Below, one piece after another: positions 1 through 7,893 of a stretch of DNA of 64,000 bases (positions are counted from its first letter, which is position 1; the number at the start of each line of letters is the position of its first letter). The translations under genes were made by a program, and so were the position numbers. This DNA is from an uncultured Methanomicrobiales archaeon (GTDB lineage: Archaea; Halobacteriota; Methanomicrobia; Methanomicrobiales; Methanospirillaceae): assembly GCA_903832665.1 (NCBI GenBank), contig CAILCG010000022.1, positions 1 to 64,000 of the forward strand, written 5' to 3'. The notes under the pieces were generated by a model. That model was given only the letters and a program-made list of their open reading frames with translations. It did not search any database and was not told the DNA's origin.

Positions 1-153
1 TCTGTCCTGAAAAGAAAGTTCAGCGGCGATCTCAAAGCTCGAAGATTTCTGATTCAGACAAAAGAAATCGCTACCAAAATGATTGTTTGTAACATTCACA
101 CGTTCCTACAATTTCTCATCATTGAGGTTTTCTACAGAGCAAAAATTTCATAA
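1..153 (+). pseudogene. Transposase C-terminal fragment, cut by the window edge
   Basis: Frame 1 is open from base 1 to the TAA at 151-153 and reads VLKRKFSGDLKARRF, then KEIATKMIVCNIHTFL, ending EVFYRAKIS. Basic residues followed by a K-E-x-x-x-K hydrophobic helix and an N-x-x-x-(F/Y)L tail is how many IS4/IS5-type DDE transposases end. Only about 50 residues are visible, so catalytic residues and the family cannot be checked and it may be intact outside the window. It lies directly upstream of an AT-rich hypothetical gene, so this edge is probably an insertion-element boundary. Confidence 0.6.
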
Positions 154-181
154 AAGAGTTGTTTTCAATGATGAGTCATTA

Positions 182-874
182 GTGTCTAAGAAATTTGCAT
201 TTGTTGAAACTTGTAGAATTATTAAAAATAATATGAAAAAAACAACTTATAATTTATTTGAAATTGGTATTGATTCAAATTCCTACGTTCCCGAAGCAAA
301 AGACATGACAATAAACATCAATGGGAATATAATTCCAATTACAAATCTTATCAAACCAAAACTTTTGGCGCAATTTTCTTACCCCGTAGCAAACACAAAT
401 AGTCCCGACAAAATGATTAAGCAATTTTATTTGCCAGTTGATATCCCCCCAGGCGAATCTAGTTCAGCGGCTGTATCTTACAAAACGGGAGCGTACGAGG
501 CAGCGATCGCTTCAAAAAAGGATTGGCTATCATTGCATTGTAACAGACTAACAAAAGAAATGATGTTTGAGGTCAACTTAGAGGGGAATTTAAAAAATAC
601 ACATAAACTATCCAAAATAAATGAAAGAGATGATTATCATCAAATTATCGAATTTCTTGTATTCGATGCATCTAAAGAGAGAATGATAACGACCGAATTA
701 GAATTAAAAGAACAAAAAAATCAACCGAAATATTTGGATACTTACATTTCATGGAAAATACCCAATCCAAAAGTCGGTTATTTCTATAGATTATATTTCA
801 CTATTCTCCCAAAAAATAACAACGTACACTCGACGGTCTCTTCTTGTAATGCATGCTCAGAGAGACCCGAATAA
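182..874 (+). CDS. AT-rich hypothetical protein, possibly 5'-truncated
   Basis: A protein of about 214-230 residues with very AT-rich codons, unlike the GC-rich backbone. No family was recognised. It is mostly polar and beta-rich, and the last 40 residues contain a W-K-I-P-N-P-K-x-G-Y-x-Y-R pattern suggesting a C-terminal beta-sandwich. No signal peptide or membrane segment is seen. The start is uncertain: a GTG at 182 and an ATG at 233 are possible, neither with a convincing ribosome site, and the frame stays open upstream to about 83, where it overlaps the transposase end. An insertion may have removed the true 5' end. Composition suggests horizontal transfer. Confidence 0.5.
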   Translation: MSKKFAFVETCRIIKNNMKKTTYNLFEIGIDSNSYVPEAKDMTININGNIIPITNLIKPKLLAQFSYPVANTNSPDKMIKQFYLPVDIPPGESSSAAVSYKTGAYEAAIASKKDWLSLHCNRLTKEMMFEVNLEGNLKNTHKLSKINERDDYHQIIEFLVFDASKERMITTELELKEQKNQPKYLDTYISWKIPNPKVGYFYRLYFTILPKNNNVHSTVSSCNACSERPE

Positions 875-1020
875 AATCTTCGTTTAATAGAGTAATTTTT
901 TTTATTATATGTGGGGCAAAGAGTAACAAAATCATATTACTATTGTCCGAACATTTCTATCCCCCCCAGGGTCCCTGCCCCTTGCGCGAAAAATAAGCCA
1001 CCCCCCTCTCTTGTCCAAGG

Positions 1021-1032
1021 GGGGGTACCCCC
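1021..1032. repeat. G-tract/C-tract palindrome in the 875-1125 gap
   Basis: GGGGGTACCCCC is a perfect 12-bp palindrome inside a very C-rich stretch (about 961-1040) that separates the AT-rich gene from the GC-rich backbone. A similar C-rich stretch with GGGTATACCC lies near 28014, beside another AT-rich gene. Function unknown. Confidence 0.4.
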
Positions 1033-1079
1033 ACCCCCCCGGAAAAGGCTCCGGCGTGAGCGACATGAATTTTGTCAAT

Positions 1080-1123
1080 TGTACATTTGATAATCAACTG
1101 TACAATTGATTATCAAATGTACA
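1080..1123. repeat. 44-bp perfect inverted repeat with three TGTACA sites
   Basis: The left arm is 1080-1097 and the right arm 1106-1123, 18 bp each and perfectly complementary, around an 8-base centre. TGTACA occurs at 1080, 1099 and 1118, spaced exactly 19 bp apart. The inner TGTACAATTGA also pairs with TCAATTGTACA at the left edge. It sits between two convergent genes, two bases beyond the stop codon of the CARF-like gene. It could be an RNA hairpin ending that transcript, or a DNA-binding site. It is not a classical bacterial terminator, because no T-run follows. Confidence 0.6.
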
Positions 1124-1125
1124 TC

Positions 1126-1980
1126 TTACTCGCGTTTTGGAGATTTGATCTCTGCGAGCTGCAAAGCGAGGGCTCCTGAGGGAGTGATCGCGTAGTATTT
1201 TTCCTTCTTATTGCTGACCGAGCCTTCCGGTAATTCCTGTATAAGGTCCAATCCAACAAGGGTATTCAGGAAGCTGGAGCAGGTCCCCTGGCTTAGCGAG
1301 TGCATGATCGCCTTCTTCCCGGTATAAAGGTTCGTCTTGCCCATCGTGTTCGGGGCCACCTTTACACCCTTCTTCCGTAGGGAAATGTAGGCAGCAGTGA
1401 GCTGGTTGAAAAGATACGAACGTGGCACGACCCTGAGCGGGTGATCCTGTTTCCCCGGGGTGTTGTAGAGCGTCTGGAGGATTTTGAGATAGTTCGGGTT
1501 TGCTGCAACGGTCTCCGCCGCGATCTTCGGCACCGCGAGTTTTGCGCCGGCCGACGCCTCCATCCGGTCGGCAAACGCGAAGTACGCATCACCCTGCACC
1601 CAGAGCGAGAGGGTGAACAGGGCCAGGCACATCTCCTTGGAACCGCCGGAGAGATCGAAAGAGAACCGTGCGTCCGGATGGGCTTTCCGGATCTTCAGGA
1701 TCACCTCGCGGGCTGATGAATCAGCCGGGGGAGTGACATAGACCAGCGCCACCGGGATCTTCAGCGATCCTGCGAGACTCTTGACCTTCTCCACTGCTTC
1801 CCGGGCACTCTCCTTCCCTGCCCGGACTGCCCCTGCATCCTGTTCACGATTGGTATAAAGTTCGATGTCGGCAACAACGAAGGTATGCGAGATATCGGGG
1901 TTGTCCCGCAGGGCTGCCGCAAATGCCGGGAAGCTATTCTCGCCTGCGGTAATGATGTGGACACGCTCCTGCCGGGCCAT
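1126..1980 (-). CDS. CARF-like/winged-helix protein, paralog 1 (DUF6293/HFX_2341-like)
   Basis: About 284 residues. The N-terminal Rossmann-like half opens with HIITAGEN and contains DARFSFDLSGGSKEM near residue 125, followed by a hydrophobic helix. This matches the D-x-T-G-G-T-K signature of CARF domains, which bind cyclic oligoadenylates in CRISPR-linked proteins. The C-terminal 100 residues look like a winged helix (SSFLNTLVGLDLIQELPEG, then a beta-hairpin), as in Csa3-type and haloarchaeal HFX_2341-type regulators. Two paralogs lie at 5658-6470 and 62676-63532. The start at 1980 is chosen because both paralogs begin just before this domain; an in-frame ATG at 2028 is the alternative. It lies 22 bp or more downstream of a sensor kinase gene, probably in one transcript. 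Ligand and DNA target are unknown. Confidence 0.65.
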   Translation of the reverse strand: MARQERVHIITAGENSFPAFAAALRDNPDISHTFVVADIELYTNREQDAGAVRAGKESAREAVEKVKSLAGSLKIPVALVYVTPPADSSAREVILKIRKAHPDARFSFDLSGGSKEMCLALFTLSLWVQGDAYFAFADRMEASAGAKLAVPKIAAETVAANPNYLKILQTLYNTPGKQDHPLRVVPRSYLFNQLTAAYISLRKKGVKVAPNTMGKTNLYTGKKAIMHSLSQGTCSSFLNTLVGLDLIQELPEGSVSNKKEKYYAITPSGALALQLAEIKSPKRE

Positions 1981-2050
1981 GATCAGCATCCGGGGCGCAA
2001 TGATAAATGCCTGCTGGAGGGCTCTCATTCATCCGGTATTCCTGCCCGGA

Positions 2051-3728
2051 TCATTCCGGCTTAAACCGGTACGCCCCTTTCGGGACCACCATCTCGAACC
2101 GTGCGCCTTTTCCCGGTACCCCGGTCTCGTTGATGGTGATACCCGTTATTGCTCTCGCGGGAAAGGAAGAGGCCGAGGCCGGTATTTTTCCCAAAGCCCT
2201 GGTTGAAGAGGTGTTTCTTATCCGCATCCGTAACCCCGATCCCGTTATCCTCGCAGATGATGACGAGCCCCTGGCCGGTCTCATGGGAGGAGATGCGGAT
2301 ACTCGTCATGCCGGGGCCACCGTACCTGATGGCATTATCGATCAGGTTGTAGAAGACCTTCTCGCATAACGGGTCACCATACACCGACAAGTCCTTCCGG
2401 TCAACCTCCACTTTTACCTCCCGGATGGGCAGGGCAGCAACGGCCCGCCGGACACTTGCAGAGAGATTCAGCCACACGGGGGCAGTGGTCCCCATATCCT
2501 CGTAAATGCTCGTGAATTCGATCTGGCGCCCGATAGTCTCGGTAATCTCCCGCTCTTTCCGGAGGAATTCAGCGGCTTCGGGGACACTGTTGAGGGACGA
2601 TGCCGAGAGTTCCAGATAGGCCGAGAGGGCCGTGAGCTGGTTTTGGATATCGTGCCGGGTTATCGACGAGAGAATCGTGAGTTTCTTATTCACCCGGGAG
2701 AGGGCATCTTCTGCAGCCTTCCGCTCAGTGATATCGGTGATAACGGACAGGAATGCCAAAGCCCCCTTGTCTTCAATCGGGACGGTCTTGATCAGGCAGT
2801 GCCGGACGGTGCCGTCCCGGAGCTGGATTGCCGTTTCACTGAGGGGAGCCGGGGATGCCCCGCTCCGGAAGCCTTCGATAAACGCCCGGAACGCCTCAGC
2901 ACTTGCCGCCGTCAGGAACGTCCCGATCGGTTGCCCGGCAAGGGTCTGCCGGGAGGGTTCCATGAGCCGGGCCGCTGCCGGGTTGGCGTACCGGATGATC
3001 TCACCATCGTGGACGAGAACATAATCCGGGAGGTTGTCGGCAAGGTTCCGGTACCGCTCCTTGGTCTGCCGGATCTCGGTCTGGGACCGGGCCATATTGA
3101 GCATCATAAACGAGACCGTTGAGACGACATCCATGAGGATAGCGACGGTAAAGAAGATCGGGTTGATAGGATCCGGGCCGGATAACGAATGATCCCCGGG
3201 GGTGATGACCGCCCGGACGATGACCACAGCCCAAAAGAGTGCCGTAACCAGGAGGGCCGCGGCAAAGCCGTACCTGAGCGGCCGGGTTTCCGGGTCCCGG
3301 AATTGTATCGCAGTGAGGGCAGTGTAGAGGAAGCAGGGAACAATAAGCAGCCCGATAACCACGCCCCGCATGACAACCGAATCGACCTGGTACGTAAACC
3401 AGAGAAACAGGAGCGCTGCGGGAATGAGAGCGGCGTAGACGACCGGGGGAAGCGGCCGTGACCAGAAATATCTCCGGGTGCTGTCCAGTCGCATCATGAC
3501 CGAGAAGGCGATCAGGAGATCTCCGGCAACGGTATTGATCAGAACCGGCACGGATGCACTGATGATATAGATGAAATAGACACTGGTGATGACCAGCAGG
3601 CTGAGCATCCATGTCCGGAACCCGTTATAGGTTTTCTGGGTCTTCCAGAAGGTAAAGAGCATCAGCGTGAGACAGACATTCACGAGGAAGAGGATCAGAA
3701 AAAGGGTTTTTAAATCGGGGGTCCACAT
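2051..3728 (-). pseudogene. Membrane sensor histidine kinase (7TM-PAS-HATPase), frameshifted near its end
   Basis: The N-terminal 210 residues hold about seven hydrophobic segments. A PAS domain follows (about 225-345, ending VITDITERKAAEDAL), then the phosphoacceptor helix SSITRHDIQNQL near residue 360, an N-box LIDNAIRYGG, and G-boxes EDNGIGV and GLGLFLSRE. After SRE the literal frame reads nonsense to a stop at 2061. The neighbouring frame reads AITGITINETGVPGKGARFE to a stop at 2051, the normal kinase ending. Compared with the usual SREILAITG, five bases are missing around 2150-2156. The lost frame covers only the last ATPase strand and helix, so the gene is either recently damaged or mis-sequenced. 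It is upstream of, and co-directional with, the CARF-like gene; no receiver gene is adjacent. Confidence 0.8.
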
Positions 3729-3897
3729 GGTTTATCACGTTCTTGCCCGGTGTTACCCGTCCGGACAGCTGAACAAAATGAATTATGGGTATCTTTCCTG
3801 TGATGTTATGAATATTTGTTTACGGTGAGGTGGTCTTACAGTCTCTGCCCGCCGGTATCAGGTGTGAACGACATTTCGTATCCTACGAACAAACCCG

Positions 3898-4071
3898 TTA
3901 TTTCTTTAGCCCGAGCAGCTTCCGAATCTTCTGCCAGAAGGATAATGGCGGCTCCCTGCAGAATGGTACCATACCTTTGGCCTCCCGGAATGCCTCGCAC
4001 TCATCGCAGAGCGTGAACCGTGTGCACGTTGTTTTGGGGCAGGGACAATCTTTGCGGATGGTCGGAGACAT
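3898..4071 (-). CDS. Small cysteine-rich protein, DUF6485-like
   Basis: Fifty-seven residues beginning MSPTIRKDCPCPKTTC, then T-R-x-x-x-C-x-x-C and a later C. The C-x-C-P-x-x-x-C-x-R-x-x-x-C-x-x-C arrangement resembles the small cysteine-rich proteins of methanogens grouped as DUF6485, presumed to bind zinc or an iron-sulfur cluster. The basic tail ends LLGLKK. Upstream in-frame ATGs exist, but the conserved part starts at 4071, 28 bp after the flavodoxin stop, so the two genes probably share a transcript. Function unknown; a redox or metal-binding role is inference. Confidence 0.6.
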   Translation of the reverse strand: MSPTIRKDCPCPKTTCTRFTLCDECEAFREAKGMVPFCREPPLSFWQKIRKLLGLKK

Positions 4072-4099
4072 GAGTGATCTACCTGAACCGGGCAGGGGC

Positions 4100-4621
4100 T
4101 TAATCCTTTTGAGCAGGGGATATGCCCATCTTTTCGGGCAGGCCGCGGGCCCAGGCTGTGATGAGGTCCCAGTCCCGGAAGTCACCGGCAGGGATCTTTG
4201 CCATCTCGAGGAACTTGCGCATCAGGAAGTTTACCTTCGCAGGGTCAAGTTTTCCCGCAAAGAGGGCCAGCTCCACCGGAGTTAACGGTTCGAGAGACTT
4301 TTTCAGGGCTCCCATTGCCTGCTCAACGGCCCTGGGGTCGGGGTTCTTCGGTGCCAGCCCGGCAGCAAAGGCAGCAACGGGCACTTTCTGGAGATGCTCG
4401 TGGTACGTCCCGGTAAATTTCCCCACGGCACCATCGACACTGCCCATATAGAGCGGTCCCCCGATGATCACTGCTCTGTACCCCGCGATGGTGGAGATGG
4501 TCTTTATCTCGTCCACATCCACGTCAAATCCGGCGGTTGTGAATTCCTTCCCAATAGCCCGGGCGATCTCCGCAGTCGAGCCGTTCCGCGTTGCATAGGC
4601 AACCAGTATCCGTGCATCCAT
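4100..4621 (-). CDS. Flavodoxin-domain protein (HemG-like)
   Basis: A protein of 173 residues starting MDARILVAYATRNGSTAEIA. T-R-N-G-S-T-A-E matches the FMN phosphate-binding loop of flavodoxins, and IIGGPLYMGSV near residue 55 is the second flavin loop. Length and layout match the flavodoxin-like protoporphyrinogen oxidase/menaquinone-dependent HemG group, which transfers electrons through FMN in the cytoplasm. The start at 4621 is preceded by AAGGATC; a longer in-frame start at 4705 would add 28 residues unlike flavodoxin. It is divergent from the coiled-coil gene at 4717 and followed by the cysteine-rich gene. The electron partner is unknown. Confidence 0.75.
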   Translation of the reverse strand: MDARILVAYATRNGSTAEIARAIGKEFTTAGFDVDVDEIKTISTIAGYRAVIIGGPLYMGSVDGAVGKFTGTYHEHLQKVPVAAFAAGLAPKNPDPRAVEQAMGALKKSLEPLTPVELALFAGKLDPAKVNFLMRKFLEMAKIPAGDFRDWDLITAWARGLPEKMGISPAQKD

Positions 4622-4716
4622 GATTGATCCTTGAACAGGGTAATGGACTGGATCGGTAATAAAACCGGGCAGAAACAAATAAGTCGATCCATCGCCAGTC
4701 AACATAGAGTATTTTC

Positions 4717-5520
4717 ATGAAACCTGAAGAGGATCCCTGGCTCATCAATGCCCATAAAAATGCAGAACTCCTGGACCGGGAGATCAAGAAACTCTCGGTG
4801 TTAACCAGCCCGATCAAGGAAAACCGCCCGCTCATCACCAAGTACCAGGATTTCTGGAACCAGGCAAAACACGTTACCGCGTTGTTCAAGGAGCTCAAGC
4901 CCCTTGCCCAGAGCGACCGGGATCTGCTCTGGAAGCAGTTTAATGCCCAGTGCTGGAAGGTCAAGGAGAAGCAGAAGTCCGAGTACGGGACGATCGAATC
5001 CCTCTCCCAGGCCCATTTCGACGAGATCATGACGCTGGTGGAACAGGCACAGCTCCCCCCCGGAGCCCCCGCCCCCAAGATCCACGAGCTGGTGGAACGC
5101 GGGCAGGCCCTCAAGACCGCCGGCGACCTGCTCGGCAAGTTCAAGCACGAGATGATTGCCAAGCACAAGAAGACCAGCTTTGACCGCATCCAGAAGATCC
5201 GCGAGACCCATGATGCGGCCTGGGAAGCGGTAAAAGCGGGCAAGTCCCCCCGGCAGCAGTCAGAGACCGAGACCCGGATCAGGAAAAATCTTGAGACCAA
5301 TTACGAGCGCAACCGGAAAGCGGTGATTGCGCTGGAGAATTACCAGATCGGCAGAGGCCACATCCGCAACTTCCTTGCTACGTGCGAGATTCCCGAGAAG
5401 ATCGCATCGGCCAAAGCCCAGCTCGAGGAGACCGAGCGGCGGATCAGGGATATCGAGGAAGGTATCCGGAAACTGGAAAAATGGATTGAGATCGACGAGC
5501 AGCTCATCAGGGGAGAGTAA
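4717..5520 (+). CDS. Coiled-coil protein with DUF349-like helices
   Basis: A protein of 267 highly charged, almost entirely helical residues. Around 45-85, WNQAKHVTALFKELKPLAQ followed by DLLWKQFNAQCWKVKEKQ resembles the W/F-spaced helical pairs of DUF349 repeats. The last 60 residues (QLEETERRIRDIEEGIRKLE) form a clear coiled coil. No signal peptide, membrane segment or catalytic motif is seen. It stands alone, divergent from the flavodoxin gene. The function cannot be assigned; proteins of this build are usually cytoplasmic scaffolds or nucleic-acid-associated. Confidence 0.55.
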   Translation: MKPEEDPWLINAHKNAELLDREIKKLSVLTSPIKENRPLITKYQDFWNQAKHVTALFKELKPLAQSDRDLLWKQFNAQCWKVKEKQKSEYGTIESLSQAHFDEIMTLVEQAQLPPGAPAPKIHELVERGQALKTAGDLLGKFKHEMIAKHKKTSFDRIQKIRETHDAAWEAVKAGKSPRQQSETETRIRKNLETNYERNRKAVIALENYQIGRGHIRNFLATCEIPEKIASAKAQLEETERRIRDIEEGIRKLEKWIEIDEQLIRGE

Positions 5521-5657
5521 CCCCTCGCTTTTTTAGATCCGCTTCTTCGCTTCCCACCTTTTTCTGGTCAGTTGTCCCGTCACAGGACCCGGATCGTGGT
5601 CCTTGCGGGGGTCATCAAGCCGGCTCTCTAGACAACCGGCTCTCCGGATCCCGGGAA

Positions 5658-6470
5658 TTACGAGAGACCGGGGGTGCTGGCGACTCCCCGTTTCTTCATG
5701 CGGGCTGAATAGACGAACAAGGCCAGTTCACCATCCGGGGTGATGCTGTAGAGTTTCTCCTGTTCATGGTCCGGGTTCTGCTCCTCCCGGATCAGGTTCC
5801 ACCGCATCAGGGCCGCAATGAGTCGGGAAAATCCCGAAAGGGAGAGTTCCTGCATGGCAGCACCCTCGTCTGCATCCTGAACCGGGATCTTCCAGATCTT
5901 TGTCTCGTTGAAGAGGGTCTCTTTGGGCATGAGGGTCCGTTCCTCTTTGCCCCGCTCCTGTCCCCGGAAAAGGATGGTGAGGATCACGAGATAGTGCGGG
6001 TTGGCCGGCAGGGTTCTCGAAGGAAGGGTTGGGACGGGCACCCGCCGGGTGGGGGAACTGCCGAAGGCATAATAGGAGTCCCCCTCGACCCAGAGTGACA
6101 TGGCAAAGAGGCCCATCGAGAGGCGCTTCGATCCGGCAGAGATATCGAACGAGAACCGGGCCTCGGGGTGTTCGCTGAAGATGCCCAGCACCGGGTCGCG
6201 GATCGCATCGAAGGTGTCCGCATCGATCGAGACCAGGGCGCAGGAGATCTTCCGTGAAAGGGAGAGGGTATTGACCTCGTCGATCGCATCGCGGATGGCG
6301 CATTTCCATGCCCGTTTCTTGTTGTCATCCCGGGACGAATTGGTGTAGATCTCCTTCTCGGCAAAGATGAAGGTGTGCGTGATGGTCCGGAGATCCGTAA
6401 GAACAGCCGCATAGGTCTTGTGGATACTGTCACCCGCGCTGATGATGTGGATATGTTCCTGCGGATCCAT
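5658..6470 (-). CDS. CARF-like/winged-helix protein, paralog 2
   Basis: A protein of 270 residues starting MDPQEHIHIISAGDS, with the same architecture as the genes at 1126-1980 and 62676-63532. The CARF-type loop reads PEARFSFDISAGSKRLSM near residue 120. The second G of the usual GG is A here, while the lysine is kept. A linker rich in P/R/T follows (about 150-165), then a winged helix (FSRLIAALMRWNLIREEQ and a YSITPDGELAL wing). It is the intact, unambiguous member of the three and stands alone, with the next gene divergent. Role inferred from fold: ligand-responsive transcription factor. Confidence 0.65.
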   Translation of the reverse strand: MDPQEHIHIISAGDSIHKTYAAVLTDLRTITHTFIFAEKEIYTNSSRDDNKKRAWKCAIRDAIDEVNTLSLSRKISCALVSIDADTFDAIRDPVLGIFSEHPEARFSFDISAGSKRLSMGLFAMSLWVEGDSYYAFGSSPTRRVPVPTLPSRTLPANPHYLVILTILFRGQERGKEERTLMPKETLFNETKIWKIPVQDADEGAAMQELSLSGFSRLIAALMRWNLIREEQNPDHEQEKLYSITPDGELALFVYSARMKKRGVASTPGLS

Positions 6471-6606
6471 GGGTAGTATCTATCCGGCGCCGGGCAATAA
6501 AAAAGGCTGCCCGGTCTGCCGGAAACGAACAACAACACAGGAACAAAATGCGATAACACTTAAAGGAAAAACACGATTCTAGTACAGTTGAACGAGGTAA
6601 AAAAGC

Positions 6607-6789
6607 ATGGCCACCGATCCCGTCTGTCTGATGATAGTAGATGAAGAGGATGCGAAATACACCAGCGTCCATAAAGATGTGAAATATTACTTCTGCTGCA
6701 ACTGGTGCAAGAAGCAGTTTGATGAAAATACCCGGAAGTTCACCCGCATCTCCAATGATGTCTGCATCAATTTAAAAGAAGTGAGATAA
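6607..6789 (+). CDS. YHS-domain protein
   Basis: Sixty residues: DPVCLMIVDEEDA at the start, then KDVKYYFCCNWCKKQFDEN. The D-P-V-C-x-M, YYFC and C-K-K-x-F elements define the YHS domain, a small metal-binding (often copper- or iron-associated) module found alone or in heavy-metal ATPases. The usual G after C in DPVCGM is L here, and a second C precedes the CxxC, giving CCNWC. The run AGGTAAAAAAGC sits just upstream of the ATG. It stands alone; a metal-binding role is inferred from the family. Confidence 0.85.
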   Translation: MATDPVCLMIVDEEDAKYTSVHKDVKYYFCCNWCKKQFDENTRKFTRISNDVCINLKEVR

Positions 6790-6932
6790 TCCCGGAGTGG
6801 CCGGGCAACCGGCACGCAGACCTTTTTTACATCGTAACAATAAGTACCCCGGTTATTCGGTGTCTCCTTTTTACGTACATTTCACCGGTGAAAAAGCTTC
6901 AAAACCGCGAAAATATCGATAATTCTCAATAA

Positions 6933-7764
6933 TTATTTTGATCTTCCGGTTATCTCCGGCGTATGCATAATACCCCCATGGTAATCCGTCTGCATCGAGT
7001 CTTTGAGCGTGTAAATCGGGATGGCAAACAGGGCGAGTGAACCATAGTGCATGAAGGCGGGCAGGTCCAGGAGCAGGCATACTACCCCGAGGCTGATGAG
7101 TGCCAGGCAGAAAAACACGGCAAAGATTCTCCATCCCTGTCGCTTCCCGATACGCACGATGGTCGTGGGGGAGCAGTTGAGATCTTCTGCATAATCGGAC
7201 ATCTGGTGCACGATGAGTGCGAGGCAGCCGATGATGGTAAAGAGGGCGCACAATGCCAACGGCCGGACATCGAAGAGTGCAATCCCCAGGGTGAGCAGTG
7301 TGTACCCGATAAGGAAGGGAAACGCACCAAACATCAGGCCGTGCGTTGCGATATCAGCGATATAGCGCTCTTTCGAGCGGATGGGCGGGAGAGAATAGGC
7401 AAGGAGAAGGATGAGGGCACACGCGGTAAAGAAAAATGCCGGCAGGCTCAGGAAGAGACAGACGGTCAGGGGTATTGCGACGAGCAGGGCCATCAGCAGC
7501 CAGGTGCCATTGACACTGACGATGTTCGACACCAGGGGATTTTTATTGGTCTTCTGTTTGCAGGAGTGGCACCGGTCGATCTCGATATCCGCGAAATTAT
7601 TGATGACAAAACCAAACGCGATGGTAGAAGGCAACAAGGGCAGTCCAGAGAAGGGATTCGGAGAGCCCGGTTGCGGCAATGCTGCCAATGATAGGGATAA
7701 AAAAATAGCCAAAGATCCAGTCTTCGACCCTCATCATCTTAACATAGTTCCGGGCAAGCCCCAT
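6933..7764 (-). pseudogene. UbiA-family prenyltransferase, frameshifted near the N-terminus
   Basis: From the ATG at 7764 one frame reads MGLARNYVKMMRVEDWIFGY, then FFIPIIGSIAATGLSESLLW, a normal UbiA opening. Around 7615-7650 the sense moves to the next frame, which continues TIAFGFVINNFADIEIDRC to the stop at 6933. The first N-x-x-x-D-x-x-x-D Mg-diphosphate motif is in that segment, and the second (SDYAEDLNCSP) is near the middle. About eight membrane helices are present. The family moves isoprenyl chains onto aromatic or lipid acceptors; this is not a clear match to the ether-lipid DGGGP synthase, so the substrate is open. The one-base disruption is not in a long homopolymer. Without repair, the protein would lack its first two helices. 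Confidence 0.75.
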
Positions 7765-7893
7765 GATTCACAACGTATTATATTTTCACCATTAATCTGT
7801 TCCCATTTTGTCCTGCAGGGGAGAGACCGGGAAAAGAGACCATGCCGTACCGGTGTAAAAACAGCAATGAAAAAGAAAAGAAATGTGTATTGT

